Part shown: positions 43,394-52,297 of the stretch, piece after piece
Layout of the letters: every line of letters begins with the position of its first letter
How positions within the stretch are numbered: the first letter of the stretch is position 1
DNA from: Phaeobacter italicus
GTDB taxonomy: Bacteria; Pseudomonadota; Alphaproteobacteria; Rhodobacterales; Rhodobacteraceae
Assembly (NCBI RefSeq): GCF_001258055.1
Contig: NZ_CVRM01000022.1
Location: 434,001 to 498,000 of the forward strand
Direction of reading: 5' to 3'
Length of the DNA: 64,000 nt
Translations under genes and position numbers: made by a program
Notes under the pieces: generated by a model
Database searches by the model: none
The model's input: the letters and a program-made list of their open reading frames with translations, nothing else
What the model was told of the DNA's origin: nothing

Positions 43394-46230
43394 TTGCCTA
43401 CTTTCCACTTCAGTTCTTTCGGGCCGGTGCCGACCGGGGAGTCCTGCGCCGGGACGGCTGGCTGGCTTTCCTGCATGTCATCCGGCGCGGCGGCTTTCTC
43501 GATCTTGACCTTGAGGTCGAACCACGCCGCCTGACCGGTGATCGGGTCAGAGTTCGCCCATCGCATCCCGTCGCCCTTGGGGGGCAGCAGTTCGTGGATG
43601 AGGTGATTGAGCAGGAAGCCCTTGGTGGCCTCGGGGGCGTTTTCTTCCAGCGCCCAGGCGCCCTTGCGCTTGCCGATGGCGTTCCAGGTCCAGACGGTGT
43701 TTTCATTGAGCGCGGCCATCTCCATCACCGGGACGGTGATTTCGCCATGCGGAGAGGAGACCCTGGCCCAGTCGCCATCGCTGAGACCGTTTTCGCGCAT
43801 CAGTTTGGTCGGCACATAAAGCGGGTTGCGGCCGTGGATCTGGCGCAACCAGGCGTTCTGGGTGCCCCAGGAGTGATACATCGCCATCGGGCGCTGGGTG
43901 AGCGCATTGACGGTGTAGCCGTCGTTGCCGTGCTGGTCGGTTTCATACCAGATCGGCAGCGGGTCCATCGTTTCCTTGATACGGGCGCGCAGATGTTCAG
44001 GGGGCTGGCGTTCGCCGTGGCCTTCGGCGGCGAGCTGGAATTTGCGCAAGGGCTCTACATAAAGCTGGAACAGATAGGGCTGTGGGCTGTCATACAGACC
44101 GAGGTTCACCGCCCAGTCCTGATAGGCCATGTTCCAGGGTTTGAAATACTGAGCTTCCTCTGGAATGTGTTCGATGAAGAAGCCGCCGTTTTCGATGTAT
44201 TTGTTCAGCTGTTCGGGGTTCACCTCGCCCCGGCCAACCTTGCTGCCGTCCTCGCCCCGGAACCCCGCAAGCGGGCCGATGCCGGGTTTGCGTTCGTGGT
44301 TCACGATATAGTCGGCATAGTCCTGCCATTTGGCTGTACCGTCTTCGTTGGTGAAACCGGGGAGTTTCATCTTGTTGGCGAGCTGCACCAGAACGGTCTG
44401 GAACCCGCGCACGTCGCGGTCGGGTTCGACAACCGGCCAGCGGATTGCGTCCGCTGCGCCATCGGCTTCGCAGATGGGACGGTCGAGCAGCGAGATACAG
44501 TCGTGGCGCTCCAGATAGGTGGTGTCGGGCAGGATCAGATCCGCATAGGCCACCATTTCCGAGGAATAGGCGTCGGAATAGATGATCCGGGGGATCACAT
44601 AATCGCCGTTCTCGTCGGTATCGGTCAGCATCTCCATCACGCCGCGCGTGTTCATGGAGGAGTTCCACGACATATTCGCCATATACATGAACAGCGTGTC
44701 GATCTTGTAGGGATCACCGGCATGGGCGTTGGAGATCACCATATGCATCAGCCCGTGGCTGGACATCGGATTTTCCCAGGTGAACGCCTTGTCGATGCGG
44801 GCGGGGCTGCCGTCTGTCTTCAGCGCCAGATGTTCGGGGCCGTGCACGAACCCCAGATGCGGGCCGTCCAGCGGTTTGTTCGGGGTGACGCGGCAATGTG
44901 GTGCGGGGTGCGCGGTGACAGGTTTGGGGTAGGGCGGTTTGAAGCGGAAGCCGCCCGGCGCCTCCACCGTGCCCAGAAGGATCTGCAACACATGCAGCGC
45001 GCGGCAGGTCTGAAAGCCATTGGCATGGGCCGAGACACCGCGCATGGAGTGCATGGCGACCGGGCGGCCCTTCATGGTTTTGTGGGTCTCGCCCCGGAAG
45101 TCGGTCCATTCGCGTTCGATTTCAAAGGCTTCGTCAAAAGCGACGCGGGCCAGTTCGGCGGCGATAGAGCGGATGCGCTTGGCGGGGATGCCGCAGCGCT
45201 CGGCCACGGCTTCGGGGGCGTAGTCGTCGCTGAGATAGCGCTGGGCCATCAGCTGGAACACCGACACATGGGTGATGTCGCCCATGGTGAAAGAGCCGCC
45301 GAGGTCAGGGCGCACGCCATGCATGTCAAAGGGGGCGAGCTGGCCGGTCTTGCGGTTGATCACCAGAGGCGCGCCGTGGTCGTCGCGCAGGAACAGGCCG
45401 TAGTCGGGGCTGTCGGGATCCTGATTGACCAACACCGGCGCGTTGGTGAACTGGCTGAGATACTCAAGGTCGATCTTGCCCGCCTTCATCAGCACATGCA
45501 CCAGCGACAGGATGAACAGCCCGTCGGTGCCCGGTGTGATGCCGACCCAATCGTCAGCCACGGCGTTATAGCCGGAGCGGATCGGGTTCACCCCGATGAC
45601 GCGGGCACCGCGGGCCTTGATCTTGCCGATGCCCATCTTGATGGGGTTGCTGTCGTGGTCTTCGGCGACGCCAAACAGCATGAACAGCTTGGTATGATCC
45701 CAGTCGGGCTGGCCGAATTCCCAGAACGCACCGCCCATCGTGTAAATGCCTGCGGTGGCCATGTTCACAGAGCAGAACCCGCCGTGGGCTGCATAGTTGC
45801 AGGTGCCAAAGTTCTGCGCCCAGAAGCTGGTGAAGCTCTGGGATTGGTCGCGCCCGGTAAAGAAGGCCAGCTTTTCCGGGTTATCCTTGCGGATCGGTTC
45901 CAGCCAGCCTGCAGCGATGTCCAGCGCCTCGTCCCAGGAGATTTCCTCGAACTTGCCAGAGCCGCGCGGGCCGACCCGTTTCATCGGCGCGCGCAGGCGC
46001 GAGGGGGCGTTGTGCTGCATGATCCCGGCAGAGCCCTTGGCGCAGAGCACGCCCTTGTTCACCGGGTGGTCGCGGTTGCCTTCGATGTAGGCCACGCGTT
46101 TCTTGCCGGTGTCGTCGGTCTTCATGTGGACGTTGATGCCACAGCGGCAGGCGCACATGTAGCAGGTGGTCTGGCGGATCTCTTCCGACACGGGCGGCGA
46201 GGTGTCTAGCTGGGGCTGTGTATGTGCCAT
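43390..46230 (-). CDS. soeA: Molybdopterin oxidoreductase catalytic subunit (SoeA-like sulfite dehydrogenase)
   Basis: A 946-aa molybdopterin-guanine-dinucleotide enzyme. The N-terminal 4Fe-4S motif is TTCYMCACRCGINVHM with GVLCAKGSAG. Further segments include NPIKMGIGKIKARGARVIGV and GTDGLFILSLVHVLMKAG, and SQSFTSFWAQNFGTCNYA. The C-terminal domain includes VRVSSP-like segment ARVSSPHGEITVPV. No twin-arginine signal precedes the Mo domain, so it should be cytoplasmic, as in SoeABC. Known SoeABC enzymes oxidise sulfite to sulfate on the cytoplasmic face; the neighbouring sulfite-producing Xsc supports this. I chose 46230; a 63-residue upstream extension is not family-like. Confidence 0.9.
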   Translation of the reverse strand: MAHTQPQLDTSPPVSEEIRQTTCYMCACRCGINVHMKTDDTGKKRVAYIEGNRDHPVNKGVLCAKGSAGIMQHNAPSRLRAPMKRVGPRGSGKFEEISWDEALDIAAGWLEPIRKDNPEKLAFFTGRDQSQSFTSFWAQNFGTCNYAAHGGFCSVNMATAGIYTMGGAFWEFGQPDWDHTKLFMLFGVAEDHDSNPIKMGIGKIKARGARVIGVNPIRSGYNAVADDWVGITPGTDGLFILSLVHVLMKAGKIDLEYLSQFTNAPVLVNQDPDSPDYGLFLRDDHGAPLVINRKTGQLAPFDMHGVRPDLGGSFTMGDITHVSVFQLMAQRYLSDDYAPEAVAERCGIPAKRIRSIAAELARVAFDEAFEIEREWTDFRGETHKTMKGRPVAMHSMRGVSAHANGFQTCRALHVLQILLGTVEAPGGFRFKPPYPKPVTAHPAPHCRVTPNKPLDGPHLGFVHGPEHLALKTDGSPARIDKAFTWENPMSSHGLMHMVISNAHAGDPYKIDTLFMYMANMSWNSSMNTRGVMEMLTDTDENGDYVIPRIIYSDAYSSEMVAYADLILPDTTYLERHDCISLLDRPICEADGAADAIRWPVVEPDRDVRGFQTVLVQLANKMKLPGFTNEDGTAKWQDYADYIVNHERKPGIGPLAGFRGEDGSKVGRGEVNPEQLNKYIENGGFFIEHIPEEAQYFKPWNMAYQDWAVNLGLYDSPQPYLFQLYVEPLRKFQLAAEGHGERQPPEHLRARIKETMDPLPIWYETDQHGNDGYTVNALTQRPMAMYHSWGTQNAWLRQIHGRNPLYVPTKLMRENGLSDGDWARVSSPHGEITVPVMEMAALNENTVWTWNAIGKRKGAWALEENAPEATKGFLLNHLIHELLPPKGDGMRWANSDPITGQAAWFDLKVKIEKAAAPDDMQESQPAVPAQDSPVGTGPKELKWKVGK

Positions 46231-46322
46231 GGTGTCCCTGTCTGATATCCCTGTCTGGTGATGCGCCTGGTCTGCATGGGGCCGGGCGGCGTTTGTTTGT
46301 GGGGGGGCGCGGATTGCGTGGA

Positions 46323-47456
46323 TCAGCGCGCGTTTAGCGGAGTATAGGCGCGGGGTTCGGGCCCGTTGTAAAGGGTCAGCGGGCGGATCAGGATGTTGCC
46401 GCGCTGCTGTTCGATGCATTGGATGATCCAGCCGGGCATCCGGCCGATGGCAAAGATCGGCACGTAAAGATCCATCGCGATGCCGTGCAGCTGGTAGATC
46501 ACGCCCGAGTAGAAATCGACATTCACGTTCAGGCCGTGGCGGGCGTAGGGCTGCATTGCGTCGACCACGGCTTGCAGGATTTCATACCATTCCGGTGCGC
46601 CCATTTCCTCGCCCAGCTGGCGCACGCCTTCGCGCATGTGGCGGGCGCGTGGGTCTTCCTTGCGGTAGACGCGGTGGCCAAAGCCGGTGACGGCCTCCTT
46701 GGCGGCGCGCTTGGCTTTCACATAGGCGGCCGCTTTGTCGGGCGTGCCGATTTCATGCACCATTTTCATCACGTCCTCGGCAGCACCGCCGTGGGCCGGA
46801 CCGGCAAGGGTGGAGAGTGCGGTGACGATGCCGCCGTGCAGATTGGTTTCGGTCCCGATAGTGACGCGCGCGGCAAAGCTGGAGGCATTGGCGCCATGTT
46901 CCGCGTGCAGGATGAAATCGACATCCGCAAGCCGGGTGGCCTCTGGCGTGGGTTTTTCACCCTTCAGCATCCAAAGCCAGTTGCCCGCATGGCTGAGATC
47001 CATGTCCGGGGCCACAACCTCGCGGCCATTTCGGATCGCGTCATGGGCGGCGATGATGATCGGCACCTGCGAGATCAGTCGGATGCCGTTGGCGACGAAG
47101 GCCTCTTCGCCCACCTGCTGGCTGTCTGGTTCGAGCGCGGCAAGCGCAGAGACGGCGGTGCGCAGCACGTCCATCGGGTGGCCATCCTTGGTGGCGCGGA
47201 TGATATCCAGCACCGGGGCAGGCAACACGCGCGCGGCTTTCAGGGCGGTGTCGAATGCTGCGAGCTGGTCCGCAGTTGGCAGGTCGCCGTGGATCAGCAG
47301 ATAGCACACCTCCTCAAACGTGGAATGGGTGGCCAGATCATGGATGGAGTAGCCCCGATAGCTCAGCTCGCCCTTGGCGCCGTCAATGTCGGAAACCCCG
47401 GAGCGTTCGAAGTAGATCCCCTTGAGGCCGCGGTTGATCTTGACGTTATCGCTCAT
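46323..47456 (-). CDS. Citrate/2-methylcitrate synthase family protein
   Basis: A 377-aa short-type citrate synthase. IYFERSGVSDIDGAKGELSY, YRGYSIHDLA, HAEHGANASSFAARV with the first catalytic His, GFGHRVYRKEDPRARHM with the second, and FYSGVIYQLHGI are characteristic. Position between soeA and pta suggests it drains acetyl-CoA made from taurine into the TCA cycle. As this is a short-type enzyme, a methylcitrate synthase cannot be excluded. AAGGAG is 6 bases before ATG 47456. The gene ends 92 bases before soeA starts and may share its transcript. Confidence 0.88.
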   Translation of the reverse strand: MSDNVKINRGLKGIYFERSGVSDIDGAKGELSYRGYSIHDLATHSTFEEVCYLLIHGDLPTADQLAAFDTALKAARVLPAPVLDIIRATKDGHPMDVLRTAVSALAALEPDSQQVGEEAFVANGIRLISQVPIIIAAHDAIRNGREVVAPDMDLSHAGNWLWMLKGEKPTPEATRLADVDFILHAEHGANASSFAARVTIGTETNLHGGIVTALSTLAGPAHGGAAEDVMKMVHEIGTPDKAAAYVKAKRAAKEAVTGFGHRVYRKEDPRARHMREGVRQLGEEMGAPEWYEILQAVVDAMQPYARHGLNVNVDFYSGVIYQLHGIAMDLYVPIFAIGRMPGWIIQCIEQQRGNILIRPLTLYNGPEPRAYTPLNAR

Positions 47457-47488
47457 TGCTGGCTCCTTTCCCCGCAAGGGAGATCAAA
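47457..47488. promoter_or_regulatory. Very short divergent gap between citrate synthase and pta
   Basis: Only 32 bases separate two opposite start codons. They hold both ribosome-binding sites (AAGGAG on the minus strand, AAGGGAG on the plus strand). Promoters for the two genes must therefore lie inside the opposite coding sequences, or one is read from elsewhere. Confidence 0.6.
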
Positions 47489-48340
47489 ATGACTGTACTT
47501 GAAAACGCATATGCGCTGGCCCGGGATCGCAAGGCACGGGTGGTGTTTCCCGAGATGGATGACCCCAGAGTGGCGGCCGCAGTGGACCAGCTGACCCGTG
47601 AGGGGCTGGTGGAGGCGGTGCCTTTGGCGCCGGTGTCCGACGCGCATGTCGAGGTGCTGGTGGCGGCGCGCGGCATGAAGGAAGGCATCGCGAAGCGGAT
47701 GCTCTCCAAACCCCTGTACCGCGCGGCGGCGATGGTGTCTGCGGGCGAGGCGGATGCGATGGTGGCGGGGGCGGATGTGCCCACGCGCCGGGTGATCGAG
47801 GCGGCCAGCATCGGCATCGGACTGGATGCCGGGGTCAGTACGGCTTCGTCGTTTTTCCTGATGGTGTTTCCGGACGGGCGCGAATTGGTGTTTGCCGATT
47901 GTGCGGTCAACGTGGCTCCGGATGCGGCGCAACTGGCTGATATTGCACGGGCTTCTGCGCGGTCGGCAGAGGCGCTCTTGGGGGTTGCGCGGGTCGCGAT
48001 GCTGTCGTTTTCCACCGGCACATCCGGCGATGGCGACAGCGTGGCGCTGGTGCGCGCGGCAGCAGAGGCCAGTGGATTTGCAGGCCCGGTGCAGGCAGAT
48101 GCGGCACTGAACCCGGTGATTGCCGAGAAGAAAGGCATCGCGCCGGTCGAGGCCAATGTGCTGATCTTCCCGACGCTGGATGCAGGCAACATCGGATATA
48201 AGCTGTGCCAGGAATTGGGCGGCGCGCAGGCGCTGGGGCCGTTCTTGCAGGGCTTTGCCAAGCCGGTCTGTGACCTCAGCCGGGGCGCCTCGGTTGAGGA
48301 TATCGTGGCGGCGACCGTGCTGACGGTGGCGCAGATCTGA
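47489..48340 (+). CDS. pta: Phosphate acetyltransferase (short form)
   Basis: A 283-aa PTA/PTB-family enzyme converting acetyl phosphate and CoA to acetyl-CoA. Family residues include RKARVVFPEMDDPRV, ADAMVAGADVPTRRVIEAA, MLSFSTGTSGDGDS, QADAALNPVIAEKKG, and NVLIFPTLDAGNIGYKL. It is shorter than usual (about 320-340 aa) but has intact ends. It links to Xsc, which makes acetyl phosphate from sulfoacetaldehyde. The start at 47489 follows AAGGGAG. It is convergent with ackA. Confidence 0.92.
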   Translation: MTVLENAYALARDRKARVVFPEMDDPRVAAAVDQLTREGLVEAVPLAPVSDAHVEVLVAARGMKEGIAKRMLSKPLYRAAAMVSAGEADAMVAGADVPTRRVIEAASIGIGLDAGVSTASSFFLMVFPDGRELVFADCAVNVAPDAAQLADIARASARSAEALLGVARVAMLSFSTGTSGDGDSVALVRAAAEASGFAGPVQADAALNPVIAEKKGIAPVEANVLIFPTLDAGNIGYKLCQELGGAQALGPFLQGFAKPVCDLSRGASVEDIVAATVLTVAQI

Positions 48341-48377
48341 TCCGGCATGTGATGTGACAGGAGGGCGGGGGCGGCGA

Positions 48378-49538
48378 TCATGGCGCCCCCATCAGCGTCT
48401 GGGCGTCCATCGCGATCTGGCGCTCTTCCTCGGCCTCAATCACCCAGATCGCCACCTTGGAGCTGCCCGCATGCAGGCGCGGTTTGCGGGCGTGGTTGGC
48501 ATCGACATCCATCCGCGCGCCGATCCATTCCAGCCCGCGCAGGATACGGGCGCGCACACCCACGGCGTTTTCACCGATGCCGCCGGTGAAGGCGATGGCA
48601 TCCAACCCTTCCATCGCGGCAATCAGGCTGCCTGCGTGACGCAGGCTCCAATAGCAGAAATGTTCGATGGCAAAGGCGCTGTCTGCGCTGGGGTCGAGCA
48701 TCAGGTTGCGCATGTCGGATTTGCCGCCCGACAGGCCCAGAAGACCGCTTTCGTTGTTCAGGATCGCCTTGGTGCGGTCCAGCCCGTTGTCTTCGACCAG
48801 GCGCAGCACCGCATTGGCGTCAATCCCGCCCGACCGCGTGCCCATGGTCAGCCCATCCAGGGGCGAATAGCCCATTGTGGTGGCAACGGATTGCCCATTG
48901 CGGATCGCGCAAAGCGAGGCGCCGTTGCCAAGGTGGAAGGCCAGCAGGCGCGAGGGCAGCGGAGCGCCGGAAATCTCTGGTAGGCGCCGCACCAGCGAGG
49001 CGTAGGACAGCCCGTGAAACCCGTAGCGGCGGATGCCCTTGGTTTCTTCGACTCGGGGGATCGCGTAGCGGGTGGCGACCTCGGGGTTGGTGGCGTGAAA
49101 CGACGTGTCAAAGCTGGCAAACTGCGGCAGGTCGGGCGCGGTGGCGGCCATCGTGTCAATCGCCGCGAGACTGTGCGGATTGTGGAGCGGCGCAAGCGGT
49201 GTGCAGTCGGCGATTTCACCACGGATTTCAGGGGTGATGCGCACCGGCTTGGTCAGTTTGCGCCCGCCGTGCACAACCCGGTGGCCCACAGCAGCGAGCC
49301 GCGTCGGATCAAGCCCGTGTGCAGGCAGTGCCGCCAGAATCGCGGCGAGGGCCTCTGCGTGGGTGGGGAACTGGTTGTCGCTGCTGGTGTCTGCAATGCG
49401 CAAACGCGATTGCGGCGTGCCGATCCCCTCTGCCAGACCCGCAATGCGCTGGGTGAGATCCGCATCGAAGATCGCGAATTTGATCGAGGAGGACCCTGCG
49501 TTGAGGACCAGAATATCGGTGGCGGAGGTCGGGCTCAT
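48378..49538 (-). CDS. ackA: Acetate kinase
   Basis: A 386-aa acetokinase converting acetyl phosphate and ADP to acetate and ATP. ILVLNAGSSSIKFAIFD is the N-terminal phosphate loop. GHRVVHGGRKL, RYGFHGLSYASLVRRL, LLAFHLGNGASLCAI and FTGGIGENAVGVRARIL match the ASKHA signatures. The true start at 49538 (AAAGG upstream) overlaps the tauE-like stop by 4 bases; the longer frame to 49688 overlaps coding sequence. It forms an operon with xsc and the exporter gene and offers a second outlet for acetyl phosphate beside pta. Confidence 0.94.
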   Translation of the reverse strand: MSPTSATDILVLNAGSSSIKFAIFDADLTQRIAGLAEGIGTPQSRLRIADTSSDNQFPTHAEALAAILAALPAHGLDPTRLAAVGHRVVHGGRKLTKPVRITPEIRGEIADCTPLAPLHNPHSLAAIDTMAATAPDLPQFASFDTSFHATNPEVATRYAIPRVEETKGIRRYGFHGLSYASLVRRLPEISGAPLPSRLLAFHLGNGASLCAIRNGQSVATTMGYSPLDGLTMGTRSGGIDANAVLRLVEDNGLDRTKAILNNESGLLGLSGGKSDMRNLMLDPSADSAFAIEHFCYWSLRHAGSLIAAMEGLDAIAFTGGIGENAVGVRARILRGLEWIGARMDVDANHARKPRLHAGSSKVAIWVIEAEEERQIAMDAQTLMGAP

Positions 49539-50281
49539 AGTGCGGCCTTTGCGATATTGAGAGCGGCAAGGCCTGCCATCAGCGTGACGACATAGCGGCG
49601 AAACAGATGTGGCGCGGCGAGCGCAAAACCGCGAGAGCCGACCCAGACGCCTGCGCCGAGGATCGGAAAGGCAAGGATCACACCCCAAAGCGTGTCGGGT
49701 CCGGTCAGCCCATGGGCGGACATCACCGGCAGGGCCATCAGGTCAATGCCGGTCAGAAACACGATCATCGTGGCGCGGAACACTGCAGGTGGGATGGGCT
49801 GCGCGGTCATGAACGCGGCGGCAGGCAGACCGCCGACGCCTGCACTATTGGCCATCCCGGAGGCAACGCCCACAGCGACATGACCGGCGGTGCCGATGGG
49901 GCGGGGGAGGCTCCAGCCGCTGAGCAAAAGCAGGCTGAGCGCGAGGATCAGCACGGAAATCACCAGTCGCGCCTGATCCGGGCCGAGGCGGGCCATCACG
50001 GCCACCGCAGGCAGCGTCGCAACGGCGGCACCTGCCAGCAGGGCACAGGACCTGCGCCAGTCGATATGGGGACGGATGCCGCGCGCCTGAAAGGCGGTCA
50101 TCGCAATCTCGCAGGCAAAGACCACGGGGATCAGCGGCAGCGGATTGGTGACGAGAGCGGCGAGAATGATGAAAATCGCGGAAAAGCCAAAGCCCGAATA
50201 TCCGCGGATAAAGGCCGCCGCAAACAATGCGGCGGCCAGAAAGGCGCCCGCGCCCATTGAGAGATCAAAAGGCAGGGGCAT
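49535..50281 (-). CDS. tauE: TauE/SafE-family sulfite exporter
   Basis: A 248-aa membrane protein with seven to eight hydrophobic segments. The N-terminal GAFLAAALFAAAFIRGYSGFGFSA carries the family glycine-rich helix, and the second repeat has VAVGVASGMANSAGVGGLPA. The family (PF01925) includes TauE/SafE, proposed to export sulfite or sulfoacetate. It lies 5 bases after xsc and overlaps ackA, so it is cotranscribed with a sulfite-producing enzyme; the sulfite assignment rests on this context. Confidence 0.88.
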   Translation of the reverse strand: MPLPFDLSMGAGAFLAAALFAAAFIRGYSGFGFSAIFIILAALVTNPLPLIPVVFACEIAMTAFQARGIRPHIDWRRSCALLAGAAVATLPAVAVMARLGPDQARLVISVLILALSLLLLSGWSLPRPIGTAGHVAVGVASGMANSAGVGGLPAAAFMTAQPIPPAVFRATMIVFLTGIDLMALPVMSAHGLTGPDTLWGVILAFPILGAGVWVGSRGFALAAPHLFRRYVVTLMAGLAALNIAKAAL

Positions 50282-50286
50282 AAGCG

Positions 50287-52062
50287 TCAGACCTGCTGCT
50301 CGCGCATGTCGGCCTTGTCGATGCCTGCCACGCGGACCGGCTTCTTCATGGCGTCACGGCGGAACGGCTCGCCCAGCTCCTGGTTGATCATTGCTTCGAT
50401 CAGGGTGGTTTTGCCGTTTTTCTGGTCTTCGATGGCCTGTGCCAGCGCCGAAGTCAGCTCGTCCATGGTGCGGGCGATGACGCCGTTCAGGCCACAGGCC
50501 TTGGCGATACCTGCATAGGACACCTGCTCGTCCAGCTCGGTGCCGACGAAATTGTCGTCAAACCACAGGGTGGAGTTCCGCTTTTCCGCACCCCACTGGT
50601 AGTTGCGGAAGACGACGTGGGTGATGGCGGGCCATTCTTCGCGGCCAATGGCTGTCAGCTCGGTCACCGCGATGCCGAAGGCGCCGTCGCCGGAGAAGCC
50701 CACAACCGGCGTGTCGGGCTGGCCGATCTTGGCACCGATGATGGCGGGCAGACCATAACCGCAGGGACCAAACAGGCCGGGCGCGAGGTATTTGCGCCCC
50801 TCGTCAAAGGAGGGATAGGCGTTGCCGATGGCGCAGTTGTTGCCGATGTCGGACGAGATGATCGCCTCACGCGGGAGGGCCTGCTGGATGGCGCGCCATG
50901 CCATGCGGGGGCTCATCCATTCGGGTTTGTCGGCACGGGCGCGCTGGTTCCAGGTGGTGCCCGGATCGTCGTCCTCGTGGGTCATTTCGGTCAGCTGCTG
51001 GGCCCAGCGGGATTTGGTTTCCGCGATGCGGTTCTTGCGCTCTTCGCGGCCTGCGTCACCGGCGGTATCGCTCAGCTGTGCCAGAATGCCCTGCGCAACC
51101 TTGGCCGCGTCGCCGATGATGCCGACAGAGACCTTTTTGGTCAGGCCGATGCGGTCGGGGTTGATGTCGACCTGGATGATCTTGGCATCCGTGGGCCAAT
51201 ATTCCATGCCATAGCCTGGCAGGGTGGAGAAGGGGTTCAGACGGGTGCCGAGGCACAGAACGACGTCAGCGTCCTTGATCAGCTCCATCCCGGCCTTGGA
51301 GCCGTTGTAGCCGAGCGGGCCTGCAAACAGCGGATGGTTGCCGGGGAAGGCATCGTTGTGCTGATAGCCCACGCAGACCGGTGCATCCAGACGTTCGGCC
51401 AGTTCCTGCGACGCGGCAATGCCGCCTTTGGACAGGACCACGCCGGCGCCGTTCAGGATCACGGGGTTCTTGGCGTCGGACAGCAGTTTGGCGGCGTCGC
51501 TGACGGCGGTTTCGCCACCGGAGGGACGCTCGAATTCGACGATGGCGGGCAGTTCGATGTCGATGACCTGGGTCCACATATCGCGCGGAATGTTCAGCTG
51601 TGCAGGTGCCGAGGCGCGTTTGGCGTTCATGATCACACGGTTCAGCACTTCGGCCACGCGGGAGGGATCGCGGACCTCTTCCTGATAGGCCACACAGTCA
51701 GCAAACATGCGCATCTGTTCCATTTCCTGGAAACCGCCCTGACCGATGGTCTTGTTTGCGGCCTGCGGAGTGACCAGCAGGAGCGGGGTGTGGTTCCAGT
51801 AGGCGGTTTTGACGGCGGTCACGAAGTTGGTGATGCCGGGGCCGTTCTGGGCGATCATCATCGACATCTTGCCGGTGGCGCGGGTGTAGCCGTCCGCCAT
51901 CATCCCGCCAGAGCCTTCGTGGGCGCAGTCCCAGAAGGTGATGCCCGCATCGGGGAAGATGTCGGAAATCGGCATCATGGCCGAGCCGATAATGCCAAAC
52001 GCATGTTGGATGCCGTGCATTTGCAGTGTTTTTACAAATGCTTCCTCGGTGGTCATTTTCAT
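50287..52062 (-). CDS. xsc: Sulfoacetaldehyde acetyltransferase
   Basis: A 591-aa thiamine-diphosphate enzyme cleaving sulfoacetaldehyde with phosphate to sulfite and acetyl phosphate. MKMTTEEAFVKTLQMHGIQH is the classic Xsc start. GIIGSAMMPISDIF, FWDCAHEGSGGMMADGYTRA (conserved Glu), and QNGPGITNFVTAVKTAY are in the PYR domain. GDGAFGIAVTELTAIGREEW and FRNYQWGAEKRN in the PP domain bind ThDP. AGGAGA precedes ATG 52062. Two CTGG-type direct repeats lie 83-115 bases upstream. It is the first gene of xsc-tauE-ackA. Confidence 0.96.
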   Translation of the reverse strand: MKMTTEEAFVKTLQMHGIQHAFGIIGSAMMPISDIFPDAGITFWDCAHEGSGGMMADGYTRATGKMSMMIAQNGPGITNFVTAVKTAYWNHTPLLLVTPQAANKTIGQGGFQEMEQMRMFADCVAYQEEVRDPSRVAEVLNRVIMNAKRASAPAQLNIPRDMWTQVIDIELPAIVEFERPSGGETAVSDAAKLLSDAKNPVILNGAGVVLSKGGIAASQELAERLDAPVCVGYQHNDAFPGNHPLFAGPLGYNGSKAGMELIKDADVVLCLGTRLNPFSTLPGYGMEYWPTDAKIIQVDINPDRIGLTKKVSVGIIGDAAKVAQGILAQLSDTAGDAGREERKNRIAETKSRWAQQLTEMTHEDDDPGTTWNQRARADKPEWMSPRMAWRAIQQALPREAIISSDIGNNCAIGNAYPSFDEGRKYLAPGLFGPCGYGLPAIIGAKIGQPDTPVVGFSGDGAFGIAVTELTAIGREEWPAITHVVFRNYQWGAEKRNSTLWFDDNFVGTELDEQVSYAGIAKACGLNGVIARTMDELTSALAQAIEDQKNGKTTLIEAMINQELGEPFRRDAMKKPVRVAGIDKADMREQQV

Positions 52063-52144
52063 CGCGTATTCTCCTGATGAGACGCCAAAAGGGCCGGCAC
52101 GGGGGCCGGGATACATCCGGTTTATTCCGCCGGGCGAAAGGCGG

Positions 52145-52177
52145 TTAGGGCCAGTTCCCGGCCCGGCTTAATACCAG
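52145..52177 (-). promoter_or_regulatory. TauR-type direct repeats upstream of xsc
   Basis: Read on the minus strand, CTGGTATTAA (52177-52168) and CTGGCCCTAA (52154-52145) are 23 bp apart. They match the CTGGnnYTAA pattern also found near tauR and tpa. As I recall, CTGGACYTAA direct repeats are the published TauR target in Rhodobacter capsulatus. The near edge is 82 bases from the xsc start. Confidence 0.72.
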
Positions 52178-52297
52178 TATTTCAGGGGGAAAGAATTGCT
52201 GCACTGCAGCCCGTTCGGGCTGGCGTTTGTGCCGGTGTCACGCGCGACTACTGGGCGGCCCATGGCGGAGGGGGCGGCCTGCGAAAGGGGCGGTGGC

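Noticed and set aside
43594-46209. An 871-codon open frame on the plus strand
   Set aside because: It is antisense to soeA, whose Mo-enzyme motifs are unmistakable; long antisense frames are expected in high-GC codon usage.
46231-46419. A 63-residue N-terminal extension of SoeA
   Set aside because: The residues are Arg/Pro/Ala-rich with no twin-arginine signal, and homologues start at the MAHTQPQ position by motif spacing.
47489-48340. Truncated or frameshifted pta
   Set aside because: The protein is short for the family, but both ends carry family segments and no further pta-like frame adjoins it.
52145-52177. Simple terminator upstream of xsc
   Set aside because: There is GC-rich sequence (CCGGGCCGG) but no stem with a T tract; the CTGG repeats explain the region better.
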